A stretch of DNA of 64,000 nt from a bacterium. GTDB lineage: Bacteria; Electryoneota; RPQS01. A program made the translations under genes and the position numbers. The stretch lies in contig DASXUQ010000018.1 in NCBI GenBank assembly GCA_036504735.1, positions 85,491 through 149,490 of the forward strand, written 5' to 3'. The notes under the pieces were generated by a model, which saw nothing but the letters and a program-made list of their open reading frames with translations, was not told the origin of the DNA and did no database searches. How positions within the stretch are numbered: the stretch's first letter is position 1; every line of letters starts with the position of its first letter. Shown here piece by piece: positions 17,263-26,148 of the stretch.

Positions 17263-18882
17263 TTACGGCTTGTCGCCGGTCGTCTGCCAGCGCCCGTCGA
17301 GTTTAGGATCGATGGGCGAATGTTCTTTGATGTATTCGAGCACCGCATCCCGCATAAAGACGCCGCTCTCGATGGCGGCCTGCGAGCGCAACGCCGCGAG
17401 TTTTTCCATGCCGCTGTTGCCTTCGAGCAGATAGTCGGTGGTGACGAGGCGGTAGGTGCTGTCCGGCTGATACGGTTTGCCGCCGATTTCCAGCGAGACC
17501 ACGCGATCTCCTGCGGGACGCGCGCGGTCCACCTTGACCTTCATGCCGCTGACATACAGGCCGCTGCCGCCGTAAATCACCTTAGCCTCCAGAAGATCCT
17601 TCATGAACTTGCCGCTGACCATCACCGTGCCGAGAGTGTTGTCGAAGGGCAGCACATCGAACACATCATGCGGGGTAATTATGCCCGCAGGAATATCGGT
17701 ACGCACGCCGCCCTTGTTGGTGATGGCGATATCGCCCTTCATCTTCCACTGCATGGCATCGCAGATCAGATTGCCGAGCAGCGATTCCCCTTCGCCGGTG
17801 CGCGTGATGGGCGCAATCGCTTCGCCGATGCGGTCATTGAAGCCCTTTTCCACGCGTTCGGCCACGGTGTCGATACTGGTGGCAACCTGCCGGTTACGCG
17901 GAAAGCGGTCCGACATCAGCGTGATCAGCGAGCCCTCATCCTGAAAGTTCTTCCAGCCGACGAGTTTTTTGGTGGTCAGATCGAACTCGAATTCGACGGC
18001 GAGCAGATTGGTGCCGCGGCCATAGCCCTGAAAGCAGGGCGTGTGATTGACCGGATCCACCCACGGTTCCTGATAGCCGACGTGGATATCGCCGGCGAAC
18101 AGAATATCGATGCCCGGCACGCGCCGCACCAGCTCCATGGCGTTCTTCGCATAGTCGGATTTCCAGCCTTCTTTCTCGCGCTTCTCGACGTCGTCATAGG
18201 CTTCCCAGCGGTCAAAGGGCAGACCGAAGTGGCAGGCGGCAATCACAATGTCGCAGCCCTTGGCGCGCAGCGTATCGCGGTAGGCGGCCAGCGTGGGGAC
18301 TTCCGGCGCGAAGAACAGGTTGTGGATATTTTCCTTGAAGGCTTCGCGCACGGTGCCGGCGGTGGTGATGCCCACAATGCCGATTTTGAGCTTGCCGAAA
18401 TCGCGGATCAGATACGGCTTGGCAAAGTGCGTATACACACCGTTGGTGGTATCGTAGACATTGGCCGAGAGCACGGTGAATTCGGCTTCGGTCATCAGCT
18501 TTTCCGGAACCACGCGGCTGAGATCGAATTCATGATTGCCGAGCACCCAGGCGTCGTAGCCGACTTCGTTCATGTAGCGCACGACGGCATCGCCCTTGGT
18601 CTTGGTACCGACCAGCGTGCCCTGAAAGATGTCGCCGGTATCCAGCAGCAGAAAGCCGTCCCCCTTGGTGTGGCAGTACTGGCGCATGTAGGAAATCAAG
18701 GTCGAGGCGGACGCGCCACCGCCAAGCTGCGGCGGAAATTCGGGATTCATGAACGTGGCCAGCGACGAGTCCACGCCGCCGTGCACGTCATTGGAATGGC
18801 ACACCACCAGCGACCACGTCTCGCCCGCACAGGCCACCGCAGCCCACAGCAGAACGGAAAAAATAAGCAGAAAATGTTTCAT
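17263..18882 (-). CDS. Exported 5'-nucleotidase / UshA-like metallophosphoesterase
   Basis: 539-residue periplasmic nucleotidase. A signal peptide (FLLIFSVLLWAAVACAGE) is followed by the calcineurin-like metal-binding domain with HSNDVHGG, LLDTGDIFQGT, LGNHEFD and the later GDIHVG. The C-terminal substrate domain (5_nucleotid_C) begins near GEGESLLGNLICDAM and contains the NKGGVRTDIPAG motif. The length is normal for UshA/NT5E relatives. It would hydrolyse nucleotides or UDP-sugars to release phosphate; the precise substrate cannot be read. It lies 60 bases downstream of the LTD gene on the same strand and is preceded by REP palindromes. Confidence 0.93.
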   Translation of the reverse strand: MKHFLLIFSVLLWAAVACAGETWSLVVCHSNDVHGGVDSSLATFMNPEFPPQLGGGASASTLISYMRQYCHTKGDGFLLLDTGDIFQGTLVGTKTKGDAVVRYMNEVGYDAWVLGNHEFDLSRVVPEKLMTEAEFTVLSANVYDTTNGVYTHFAKPYLIRDFGKLKIGIVGITTAGTVREAFKENIHNLFFAPEVPTLAAYRDTLRAKGCDIVIAACHFGLPFDRWEAYDDVEKREKEGWKSDYAKNAMELVRRVPGIDILFAGDIHVGYQEPWVDPVNHTPCFQGYGRGTNLLAVEFEFDLTTKKLVGWKNFQDEGSLITLMSDRFPRNRQVATSIDTVAERVEKGFNDRIGEAIAPITRTGEGESLLGNLICDAMQWKMKGDIAITNKGGVRTDIPAGIITPHDVFDVLPFDNTLGTVMVSGKFMKDLLEAKVIYGGSGLYVSGMKVKVDRARPAGDRVVSLEIGGKPYQPDSTYRLVTTDYLLEGNSGMEKLAALRSQAAIESGVFMRDAVLEYIKEHSPIDPKLDGRWQTTGDKP

Positions 18883-18900
18883 TTGTGTGTGAAAGAAGTT

Positions 18901-18980
18901 TACTACTCCGCACCCTCCGGGTGCGGGTGAAAAACGGAAGATCGCGCCTTCGATCTATCATCCCGGGTGCGGGTGAAGGA
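18901..18980. repeat. REP family 1: left copy and a partial copy
   Basis: The copy at 18901-18935 contains the palindrome CCGCACCC-tcc-GGGTGCGG between TACTACT and GTGAAAAAC. A shorter copy of the right half (GGGTGCGGGTGAAGG) lies at 18964-18980. Inverted relatives occur at 19503-19540 and 53821-53852. Confidence 0.85.
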
Positions 18981-19031
18981 CCGAGCGCTCAGAAATCTCC
19001 ATCTACAATTACAAATTCCGCGCTGTGCATT

Positions 19032-19490
19032 TCAGAGGTCTACCCGCCAAGGTCCAGCTTCATTGGCATAATCCCGTGCGCTCGACCAATAATACAACTC
19101 AGGCTTGGCAACTAATCCTGCTCTTACAGGATTGAGATGAATGTAATGCAGTTTCTGCCGTAGGAATTTCTCGTTGACGACCACCTCGGACCAGTAACTG
19201 CGAGTCCACATTGGCCCACAGTTGATTTTGTGAGCCACGTAACTCTTGAATCGGTTCATCCATGCGTCAAGCGTTAAGGGGCTGAGCACCTGGACAATAA
19301 GATGAATGTGATCCTGCATGACCACGAAGCCATAAAGCTCTATCTCGCTTCTCGCGCGGTAGAAATCCCACGTATCCAGAATACATTGTGCGTTTTGGGC
19401 ATCCGCGAACAGGGGCCGGGAAATGCTCAGGGTACTCGTTACGAAGAATGTGCGATCGCTTTCGAAACGATTTGCTGGGACGTTGCGCAT
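19032..19490 (-). CDS. REP-associated tyrosine transposase (RAYT 1)
   Basis: About 152-residue single-domain HUH/Y1 nuclease of the IS200/IS605-like RAYT group, thought to mobilise REP elements by single-strand cleavage. The HUH motif reads MQDHIHLIVQ; the downstream helix KSYVAHKI and the terminal VNEKFLRQKLHYIHLNPVRAGLV block are typical of RAYTs. The start at 19490 (MRNVPANRFESDRTFFVT) is chosen because a reading from 19541 would translate the flanking REP as protein. It is flanked on both sides by family-1 REP palindromes, its presumed substrate. Confidence 0.9.
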   Translation of the reverse strand: MRNVPANRFESDRTFFVTSTLSISRPLFADAQNAQCILDTWDFYRARSEIELYGFVVMQDHIHLIVQVLSPLTLDAWMNRFKSYVAHKINCGPMWTRSYWSEVVVNEKFLRQKLHYIHLNPVRAGLVAKPELYYWSSARDYANEAGPWRVDL

Positions 19491-19502
19491 GCCGGGCGTC
19501 CT

Positions 19503-19540
19503 GTTTTTCACCCACACCCGGAGGGTGTGGAGTAGTATCA
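19503..19540. repeat. REP family 1: right, inverted copy
   Basis: GTTTTTCACCC then ACACCC-gga-GGGTGT then GGAGTAGTAT. Its reverse complement matches the copy at 18901-18935 with few differences. Confidence 0.85.
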
Positions 19541-19547
19541 CAGGGGT

Positions 19548-20831
19548 TTACAGGTCATACTTCAGGGTCAGCATGCCGCGGAAGACGTCGGTTTCCACGT
19601 GGTCCTTGTCGGTGCGGTTCACGCCGCCATAAAGGGTCTGGGGGAACATGTCGGTGGAGACATAATTGACGGTGCCCATTTCCACGCCGAAATCGACGCT
19701 GACTTTGTGCACGGCAAACCCGATACCCGCCGTGAACAGGGAACTGGCATGCTCCTTGTCCGAGGGTGACGTGGTGTAGACATAGCCGAAGCGCACGGGC
19801 GCACCGGGCACCACCTGATGCTCGACACCGGCGCGGATTTCGAAGCTGTTGTTCAGAGTGGGATCGGTATCATGATAGGTGAAGATCTCGCCTTCGAGCA
19901 GCAGCAGCGGACGGAATTCGCTTTTGGGGCGGAATTGCAGTCCGGCGGAGAAGCGCTTGGGGTACTTGATGATCACATTGCCGCCGGCGCTGAGCGTGGT
20001 ATCGATGCCCACCTGATGGACGTCATGTTCATGGGCATAGGTGCCGTTCTGCTTGAACTTGTACTCTCCCGTGGGCATGAGGGCACGCGCACCGAACTTC
20101 AGACGCTCGCCCAGCGCATAGGCCGCGCCGAAGTTGAGTTCGCCGGGGGCGCCGACGTTGGAATACTTCACACGATCCGCATAGTTCGCTGAATCGGAGC
20201 TGACATAATGCACACCGCGCGTGTAGGTCCAGGTGCCGGCCAGAGTGTTGAAGGCAAAGCCCAGCGAGAGCGGGCCGTGCATCTTCGCGGCGGCGGCGAG
20301 GGAAATGGTGCGCAGATCCCCGGAGACGTCCAGATCGTTCTCTCCGAGTTTCAGATCCATGATGCCGCCAGAAGCGTAACGGTCGCGGACTTCTTCATGG
20401 TAAGTGTAATCGAAGCTGTAGGCGGAGAAACTGGCCAGCGACAGCACAAGGGACTGGACCGCATCGGTCGGCAGCTTGTAGGCAATGCCGCCGTCCATCT
20501 TGGAATAGAGGTGATCGTTCAGCGCGTAGTTGTTGTACATCAACACGGCGTTGAAGGCGTCGAAGACGGGGTATTTGCGGGTTTCCTTGATCCGGGCGAT
20601 ATTGCCCGAGAACAGGAAGCGCCAGCGCGTGGTTTGCTCGGCGAGGCCGGCGGGATTCCCCATGACGGCAGGCGGCCCCTCTTCATCGGTCAGATAGGCA
20701 TGTCCAAGGCTCAACGACCGCGAAGAGAAGGCTCCGGGGCGGGTGCCCACGGTGGGATTGGGAAACTCCGACTGCGCGTAGCAGACGGCGGCGAACAGAC
20801 ACAGGGCGAAAAGCAGAATCAGGTGTCGCAT
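19548..20831 (-). CDS. Outer-membrane beta-barrel protein, PorV/FadL-like
   Basis: 427-residue exported barrel. The start at 20831 opens a signal peptide (RHLILLFALCLFAAVCYAQ). The next residues are typical of PorV/FadL-type barrels of the FCB group: SRSLSLGHAYLTDEEG followed by VMGNPAGLAEQ, resembling the NPAG motif of the porU-linked PorV homologue at 40597. The rest alternates amphipathic strands and ends in TLKYDL, a beta-barrel C-terminus. It may bring hydrophobic compounds or secreted proteins through the outer membrane; the role is inferred. It lies 37 bases downstream of the lipoprotein gene on the same strand. Confidence 0.75.
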   Translation of the reverse strand: MRHLILLFALCLFAAVCYAQSEFPNPTVGTRPGAFSSRSLSLGHAYLTDEEGPPAVMGNPAGLAEQTTRWRFLFSGNIARIKETRKYPVFDAFNAVLMYNNYALNDHLYSKMDGGIAYKLPTDAVQSLVLSLASFSAYSFDYTYHEEVRDRYASGGIMDLKLGENDLDVSGDLRTISLAAAAKMHGPLSLGFAFNTLAGTWTYTRGVHYVSSDSANYADRVKYSNVGAPGELNFGAAYALGERLKFGARALMPTGEYKFKQNGTYAHEHDVHQVGIDTTLSAGGNVIIKYPKRFSAGLQFRPKSEFRPLLLLEGEIFTYHDTDPTLNNSFEIRAGVEHQVVPGAPVRFGYVYTTSPSDKEHASSLFTAGIGFAVHKVSVDFGVEMGTVNYVSTDMFPQTLYGGVNRTDKDHVETDVFRGMLTLKYDL

Positions 20832-20868
20832 GAACGAGTTCCGGTATGGAAATGGGACGTCAGATAGC

Positions 20869-21429
20869 TTAGCGAAGCGTGGATGGCGAGGCGGCCGCCT
20901 CGATGCGGATAATGTGCGGGCTTCCGATGATGGAGCCGATAACAGCGCCGGTGCAGGACCCACCGACGAGTTCGAGCGCCCACTGGGCAATCAGCGGTTC
21001 GATGAAGTGCTCCGCCGGCAGATAGTTGGCGCCGGTGAGTTGGACCAGTCCCCCCAAAGCCGCGCCGGACAGAAGGCCGAACAGCAGACCGTCACGCATG
21101 CCGCGGTTGCCGTCGGTGATGCGGACTTCCCTCACGTCCCACAGGGCCAGTGCCTGCCGGGGCTGGGGAGTCACATGGATACCGGAAGCACGCAGATCCT
21201 CCATCAGGTCCGGTTCGTGGAGTTTCCAGCGGATGGAGTCTGAGGCGAGAGTGACCGCATAGCCGTGATGTACCGAGCCGGCGGCACTGCTGACCTCTAC
21301 CGGATACTGCCTGGCTGCCGTGTTGATGGCGGCATAGTGCTGTGCCGGGCTCTGCGGCGTAATGACCGAGTGCAGGGAGCAGCCGGACAGGAACACGCCC
21401 AGCGCAAGCGCGAGGAGCAGGGGCTTCAT
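20869..21429 (-). CDS. Lipoprotein with glycine-zipper segment (186 aa)
   Basis: Predicted outer-membrane lipoprotein. A lipobox (ALGVFLSGC) ends the signal peptide. The middle region (WDVREVRITDGNRGMRDGLL) leads into a glycine-rich hydrophobic stretch (FGLLSGAALGGLVQLTG) and later GSCTGAVIGSIIGS. The lipoprotein at 29232-29804 has the same plan, so the two look like distant paralogs. The start at 21429 is set by the signal peptide. It lies between the small two-helix protein gene and the barrel gene in a tight minus-strand run (gaps 35 and 37 bases). Function unknown. Confidence 0.7.
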   Translation of the reverse strand: MKPLLLALALGVFLSGCSLHSVITPQSPAQHYAAINTAARQYPVEVSSAAGSVHHGYAVTLASDSIRWKLHEPDLMEDLRASGIHVTPQPRQALALWDVREVRITDGNRGMRDGLLFGLLSGAALGGLVQLTGANYLPAEHFIEPLIAQWALELVGGSCTGAVIGSIIGSPHIIRIEAAASPSTLR

Positions 21430-21464
21430 AGTATCCCTTGGAGTGGACAAACGGAAGGGAGAGC

Positions 21465-22049
21465 TTAGTCTTCCGATGCGAGTCTGCGGAGCCAGCGGTG
21501 AAAGGCGTAGACGACGGCCATCAAGATCACTTCCGCAACGGCGAAGAGCCACGGGAACCACGCCTTGCGCAGGCGGTCGGCCACCGCCTGCTGGGCGTAA
21601 GGGAGATAATACTCTTCGCGCAGCGGGCCGGAGGCAACCACGTAATGGATGCGCGTGGTATCCAGCCCCGGCGTGGTGCCCAGAAGCGAGTCCTTCAGGT
21701 AGACCCGCAGTCCCGGATAGTTGGGATTGTCCACCGCCACGACGGTGCGCAGATAGTCTGTAGCGGGGGTCGGTTTCCAGTTCAGAGCTTGATGCGCGAA
21801 TGCCGAAAGGCGATCCGTGTTTGCGGCCAGCGAATCTTTCGGCGCGTTCTGCGCAGTCCACTCAGCAACCGCGCGGTGAAAGCCATCACTGGCAGCGCGC
21901 AGCGGCCAGAGGGCCATAAAGTCGGCAGCCACGCGCAGGTTGACGGCAAAGAGCGCGGTAAGCACAAACAGCATCACCAGCAGCGTCTCCGTCACGCGGA
22001 AGAGCGCACGCTCTTTTTCGAGAATCGCAGTTCTGGTGGCGCTGTCCAT
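21465..22049 (-). CDS. Two-helix membrane protein, short member of a local four-gene family
   Basis: 194-residue protein with an N-terminal helix (LLVMLFVLTALFAVNLRVA), a periplasmic domain of about 120 residues and a second helix near the C-terminus (WLFAVAEVILMAVVYAF). The periplasmic domain carries GLRVYLKDSLLGTTPGLDTT, also found as YLNDSLLFASPALD, FLNDSLIFSSSDLDTT and LDNDLLFTSPGLDTT in the three larger proteins at 24255-27114. It is shorter because it lacks much of the N-terminal half of that domain. It starts 2 bases from the stop of the YCF48-like gene, so the two are translationally linked. Unknown function; it resembles a membrane sensor domain without an output domain. Confidence 0.75.
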   Translation of the reverse strand: MDSATRTAILEKERALFRVTETLLVMLFVLTALFAVNLRVAADFMALWPLRAASDGFHRAVAEWTAQNAPKDSLAANTDRLSAFAHQALNWKPTPATDYLRTVVAVDNPNYPGLRVYLKDSLLGTTPGLDTTRIHYVVASGPLREEYYLPYAQQAVADRLRKAWFPWLFAVAEVILMAVVYAFHRWLRRLASED

Positions 22050-22051
22050 GG

Positions 22052-24124
22052 CTATTTCAATAAGATAAGTTTCTGCGACGTCGAACCCTTTGCCGCGCTC
22101 AGGCGGGCGAAGTAGATGCCGCTGGAAAGATCCTGGCCGTCAAAACGATACGTGTGGATTCCGGCACTGAGGAAACCATTCTGCAGCGTTGTGACGAGGC
22201 GGCCCGTCACATCGTAAACGGAAAGGGATGCCGCTCCGGAAACCGGGACCGCCATGCGGAGCATGGTACTCGCGTTGAAGGGATTGGGGTATGCACTCAG
22301 CGCGTAATCCCGCGTGACTGCCGGAACCGGAAGATGCGGAGTTGCCGCGGCTTCGCCGCCATAGTGAAGGATGATGCCGATTTGTCCAACTGCCCAGCCC
22401 TGCCCAGCGGTGGGGAAGGTGATGGCGGCCAGATCCCAGGGGATGCCGGAATCCCATCCGGTCCATGTGTTGCCGCCATCGGTAGTGCGCAGCATGACGC
22501 CGCTTCGTGCGGCGGCCCAGCCGTTCAGATGATCGGAAAAGGTGACGCTTTGCGGCGAGGCCTGCACGTTCATGCACGTCCACGTGGTGCCGGCATCGGT
22601 CGTGCGGGCGATGATGCCGTCGCCCACCGCCCAGGCGGAGTCCGTACCGATGGCCGCTACGCCGCCAAAGGAACTCAAGACCGGAAGGGTTTGCAAGTCC
22701 CAGGTTGCTCCGTCATCCGTGCTGTGCAGCACATCGCCGTAATCGCCCACCACGTAAACGGTTTGACCGCTGACGGCGATTCCATAAAGGAAGTGATCTG
22801 TGCCGCTGGTCTGTGCGGTCCAGCGAGCGCCGGAGTCGGTGGTGTAAAGAATTGTGCCCTGTGAGCCCACCGTCCAGCCGGTGTGCCCATCCTGCATGGC
22901 AATGGCCCACAGGTAGTAGCCGGTGCCGTAGTTTTGCGGCTGCCACGTCGCGCCGCCATCGGTGGTGCGGAGAATGGTCGCGCCATCGCCGACCACCCAG
23001 GCCGTATCGCGATCTGTCGCCCAAGTGCCGTACAAGTCTATCGTCGTTCCGGAACCGGACCGAACCCATGACCGGCCCCCGTCGGTGGTGCGATGGATCG
23101 AACCATTATCTCCCGCGGTCCAGCCGGTGCGTGGGTCGCAGAAATACACGCTCTGCACATTGTCCTGCAGATAGTAGCCGGTCAGCGAGGCCCACGTGGT
23201 GCCACCATCTTCGGTCTGAAGCACGCGCCCCATCTCGCCCACACTCCAGCCGTGCAGGCTGTCGCTGAACAATACCTTGCGGCAGCGGTTCAGTGGAATT
23301 GCCGTCTCATGCCAGGTGATTCCACCGTCAGCCGTGCGTAGCAGCGTGCCGTTGTCGGCGGCGATCCAGCCATGCAGCGGATCGGCAAAGTTTACACTGA
23401 CAAAACCATTGCCGTCATATCCCAAATGCGGATCATTCCAGCTTGTGCCCCCATTGGTCGTATGCAGGATTTTGCTTCTATCGCCCGCCGCCCACCCGCT
23501 GCTGTCATCCACAAACTGCACACTCCACAAAATGCCGGTCTGCCAGGTGCCCATCTGGTCAATCCACGTCGTGCCTCCGTCCGAGGTGTAAAAGCGCGAT
23601 CCAACGCTGCCGACGATCCAGCCGCGGCTGTCGTTCAGAAATTGGATGTCGTGGAGATCACTACCGGTATTCAGGATGGACACCGTCAGCCACGTCTCGC
23701 CACCATCGGTGGTGTGCAGGGCGAAGCCTCTGTAGCCTACAACCCAACCATTTTGCGCGTTGGTGAACGTCACGGCAACCAGCCGGAAATCCGTGGCCCG
23801 GTGCATCTCCCAGCTTTGACCGCTATTGGTCGTATGCAGCATCGTCCCCGAATCACCGACCGCCCAGGCCGTACTGCTGTTCAGCGCGAAAATGTCGCTA
23901 AGGTTTGCCTGAGTTCCGGAGGCCTGCGCGGCCCAGGTTACTCCGGCATCATCGGTGCGGATGACGGTTCCTTTTTGACCCACGGCCCATAGTACCGTGG
24001 GACTGACGCGCGCGATACTGTTCAGATCATTCAGCGTTGGATGGCAAGGCTGCACCTCCCATCCCTGTGCACAGACCAACGACACCACGGCGAGGCAACA
24101 GATGCAAAACAAAGAGCGTCTCAT
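22052..24124 (-). CDS. Secreted YCF48-like beta-propeller protein with type IX sorting domain
   Basis: 690-residue exported protein. After a signal peptide (CICCLAVVSLVCAQG) come about 14 repeats of 40-45 residues of the YCF48/BNR type (W.VG..G.I..T.DGG.TW), which should fold as one or two beta-propellers. The C-terminal 80 residues form a type IX sorting domain (YPNPFNASTMLRMAV, VYDVTGRLVTTL, SGIYFARLSA, LILLK). Such proteins are common surface proteins in FCB genomes; a ligand is unknown. It sits inside the cluster of two-helix membrane proteins, immediately before the short member and 130 bases after the first three, which suggests a joint role. Confidence 0.88.
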   Translation of the reverse strand: MRRSLFCICCLAVVSLVCAQGWEVQPCHPTLNDLNSIARVSPTVLWAVGQKGTVIRTDDAGVTWAAQASGTQANLSDIFALNSSTAWAVGDSGTMLHTTNSGQSWEMHRATDFRLVAVTFTNAQNGWVVGYRGFALHTTDGGETWLTVSILNTGSDLHDIQFLNDSRGWIVGSVGSRFYTSDGGTTWIDQMGTWQTGILWSVQFVDDSSGWAAGDRSKILHTTNGGTSWNDPHLGYDGNGFVSVNFADPLHGWIAADNGTLLRTADGGITWHETAIPLNRCRKVLFSDSLHGWSVGEMGRVLQTEDGGTTWASLTGYYLQDNVQSVYFCDPRTGWTAGDNGSIHRTTDGGRSWVRSGSGTTIDLYGTWATDRDTAWVVGDGATILRTTDGGATWQPQNYGTGYYLWAIAMQDGHTGWTVGSQGTILYTTDSGARWTAQTSGTDHFLYGIAVSGQTVYVVGDYGDVLHSTDDGATWDLQTLPVLSSFGGVAAIGTDSAWAVGDGIIARTTDAGTTWTCMNVQASPQSVTFSDHLNGWAAARSGVMLRTTDGGNTWTGWDSGIPWDLAAITFPTAGQGWAVGQIGIILHYGGEAAATPHLPVPAVTRDYALSAYPNPFNASTMLRMAVPVSGAASLSVYDVTGRLVTTLQNGFLSAGIHTYRFDGQDLSSGIYFARLSAAKGSTSQKLILLK

Positions 24125-24182
24125 GACCTACCTCCGGCATTGTGTGTTTCAACGAAGCAACCCGGTGTCACCAAAGAAAAGG

Positions 24183-24268
24183 CCAAAAAGCTAAAAAGCC
24201 AAAATACCAAAAATGCCAAGGATGTGGAGCAGTCTTTCCTTCATCCTTCATCCTTCATCCTTCATCCG
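24183..24268. repeat. Low-complexity spacer with TTCATCC heptamer array
   Basis: Degenerate GCCAAAAA/GCTAAAAA units (24183-24225) are followed by four copies of TTCATCC (24239-24267). The stop codon of the 24255-25208 gene lies in the array. A related TTCATCC stretch occurs at 53867-53895. Confidence 0.6.
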
Positions 24269-25208
24269 TGAGTCGCCGCACGGTGCGGTACCAGAAGGTC
24301 AAGGGGATGATCAGGATCAGCGGCAACAGAATCAGGGGCAGAAACGCTACGAGCAAGATCCGCATCTTGGCATAGCTGAAGTCGCGCGATCCGGTGAAGA
24401 ACTCCATGCGCGGCCCGGCGGGATAGGTCCATTGCAGCGAGTCGCGGGACATATCCAGCGCGGGTGAAGCAAACAGCAGACTATCATTCAGATAGGCGCG
24501 CATGCCGGTGAGGAACTGGGGGTTGCCCGAAGTGGGCAGGGCAAAGGAGCCGTTGAGTTCCCAGGCCGGACCACCGTAAGCGAGCGGCGTCCCCTTGGGC
24601 GTGTCCAAGTCTTTAAAAAATGAAATCCAGTCGGCGTCAGCCTTGTAGACCGCGCCCCATTTGAGGCCGTTTTTGGATTCGGCAACCAGCCACATGCGGT
24701 AGTCGGCGTCCTGATGGTCGAAGTCCCGCAGCCAGAGACCGGCGGACCCGAAAGACTTGAGCGGCTGGGGTACACGGGTCGCGGTATCGAGGGCCGCAAG
24801 CACGGTTTCCACCTGCCGACGCGAAAGGGAATCGGGGAGTGTCTGCGGCCAGGTCAGCGCGGAACCGCTCTTGACAAACACCGCCGCCCCATGATCGAAA
24901 TGCGAGACAAGCTGTTCGGCCCATAGTTGCTGAGCGGAGGCAACCGCTGGAGGCGGCGAGGCCGCGACGCCGATGCCCTGATCCACCTCATAACGCAGAT
25001 ACTCATAGTAGAGACGCAGCGAGTTGCTTCTGAGCTGTGTCTGCCGCTCGATGCGGGGAATGAAATGCAGTCCATATAAGACGAACCCACCCGCCAGCGA
25101 GATCATCACCAGCAGAATCACCGTCACACGAAAACGATTTTTGGCTTTCTTGCGGATCTGCGCTTTGGCGGCGTCCTGCGGTCCCGCCGGATTCTGCGGA
25201 TTGATCAA
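24255..25208 (-). CDS. Two-helix membrane protein of a local paralogous family (317 aa)
   Basis: It has an N-terminal cytoplasmic basic segment, a helix (VTVILLVMISLAGGFVLYGL), a periplasmic domain of about 230 residues and a C-terminal helix (LLVAFLPLILLPLILIIPL) followed by a short tail. The periplasmic part shares WGAVYKADADWISFFKDL, PAWELNGSFALP and MRAYLNDSLLFASPALD with the neighbour at 25205-26140 and more weakly with those at 26149-27114 and 21465-22049. The layout resembles a histidine-kinase sensor domain without a kinase. The start overlaps the stop of the preceding gene by 4 bases (ATGA), so translation is coupled. No known family recognised. Confidence 0.75.
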   Translation of the reverse strand: MINPQNPAGPQDAAKAQIRKKAKNRFRVTVILLVMISLAGGFVLYGLHFIPRIERQTQLRSNSLRLYYEYLRYEVDQGIGVAASPPPAVASAQQLWAEQLVSHFDHGAAVFVKSGSALTWPQTLPDSLSRRQVETVLAALDTATRVPQPLKSFGSAGLWLRDFDHQDADYRMWLVAESKNGLKWGAVYKADADWISFFKDLDTPKGTPLAYGGPAWELNGSFALPTSGNPQFLTGMRAYLNDSLLFASPALDMSRDSLQWTYPAGPRMEFFTGSRDFSYAKMRILLVAFLPLILLPLILIIPLTFWYRTVRRLTDEG

Positions 25209-26140
25209 GAGGACCCCGCATCGTTGGCCGTCAGGTGGTGGATCTGACGGTAGTCATGGAAGAAGGGGACAATCAGCACCAGCGGCAGAAACAGAATCGG
25301 CCAGAAGGCCAGCCGCATGATTCTCCAGTGCGTGGAAATTTCCTGCCAGCTTGAGAGATAGCACTGCGCCTTGCGGCCATTGAAGTCATAGGTACAGGAG
25401 GGACGCGTGGTGTCAAGATCGCTGCTGGAAAAGATCAGACTGTCGTTCAGGAAGGCGCGCACGCCCATGTTCCAGCGGTTGGTGTTGGACCTCGGGAGGG
25501 CGAACATATCCTGCAGCGCCCACGCCGGAGAGCCGACCGCGGGGTCCACCGCCGCCGACAATTGAAGATTGCGGAAGAAGGCGATCCACGCGTCATTGGA
25601 ACTCAGCAACACTCCCCAGCTCAGGCTGTCCTCGCCGCGGCTGAACAGCCACAGGCTGTGGATGTCATCCCCGGACTGAAAGCGCGCATGCAGCATCCGC
25701 GAATTTCCGAACCGTTCAGCCGTCAGTGTTTTGGGAGCATCCTGCTGCGCGGTCAGCCATCCGGTGACCGAATCAGCCGTCGTTTCGAAGCCGTAGGGTT
25801 TGCGGAGCCACGTCACGACTCCGTGTTCCACCAGACAGAGGGCGGACGGTTGATCGAACTCGTCGCCGAGTTGTACCGCCCAAATCTCCCGCCGGCTGGT
25901 GTCTGCGGGTGGCGGAAAAAGTCCCAGGTTTTGACCGCGCGCTGCTTCAAAGCGCGTGTACTCGCGGGTCAGCGCGGCGGACTCCCGCGCCAGCGTGGCG
26001 CGGCCATAGTTATCGGCAATGCGGTGCTGGGCATAGCGGGCAGCCACCGCCAGCCCGGAGATCAAAATCAGCATCACCACCATCCAGCGGAAGCGGCGTA
26101 TGGAGGTCAGGCGGATCTGGGCGGCGGTTTGCTCAGGCAT
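25205..26140 (-). CDS. Two-helix membrane protein of a local paralogous family (about 311 aa)
   Basis: Second member of the series: an N-terminal helix (WMVVMLILISGLAVAARYA), a periplasmic domain with WGVLLSSNDAWIAFFRNL, PAWALQDMFALP and VRAFLNDSLIFSSSDLDTT, then a C-terminal helix (LAFWPILFLPLVLIVPFF). The start at 26140 (MPEQTAAQ) is preferred because the longer reading from 26215 would overlap the preceding gene by 67 bases. The stop overlaps the next start by 4 bases. Its similarity to the 24255-25208 product is easy to see by eye across the periplasmic domain, so the pair arose by duplication. Function unknown. Confidence 0.73.
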   Translation of the reverse strand: MPEQTAAQIRLTSIRRFRWMVVMLILISGLAVAARYAQHRIADNYGRATLARESAALTREYTRFEAARGQNLGLFPPPADTSRREIWAVQLGDEFDQPSALCLVEHGVVTWLRKPYGFETTADSVTGWLTAQQDAPKTLTAERFGNSRMLHARFQSGDDIHSLWLFSRGEDSLSWGVLLSSNDAWIAFFRNLQLSAAVDPAVGSPAWALQDMFALPRSNTNRWNMGVRAFLNDSLIFSSSDLDTTRPSCTYDFNGRKAQCYLSSWQEISTHWRIMRLAFWPILFLPLVLIVPFFHDYRQIHHLTANDAGSS

Positions 26141-26148
26141 CTTGCGGG

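Larger units (their letters stand above)
18901..19540. mobile_element. REP-associated transposase unit 1 (REP - RAYT - inverted REP)
   Basis: A single-domain Y1 transposase gene lies between two inverted copies of the same palindromic REP, both with TACT at the outer end and GTGAAAAAC at the inner end. This is the layout of a REPtron. A further copy at 53821 shows that the family has spread in this genome. Confidence 0.8.
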
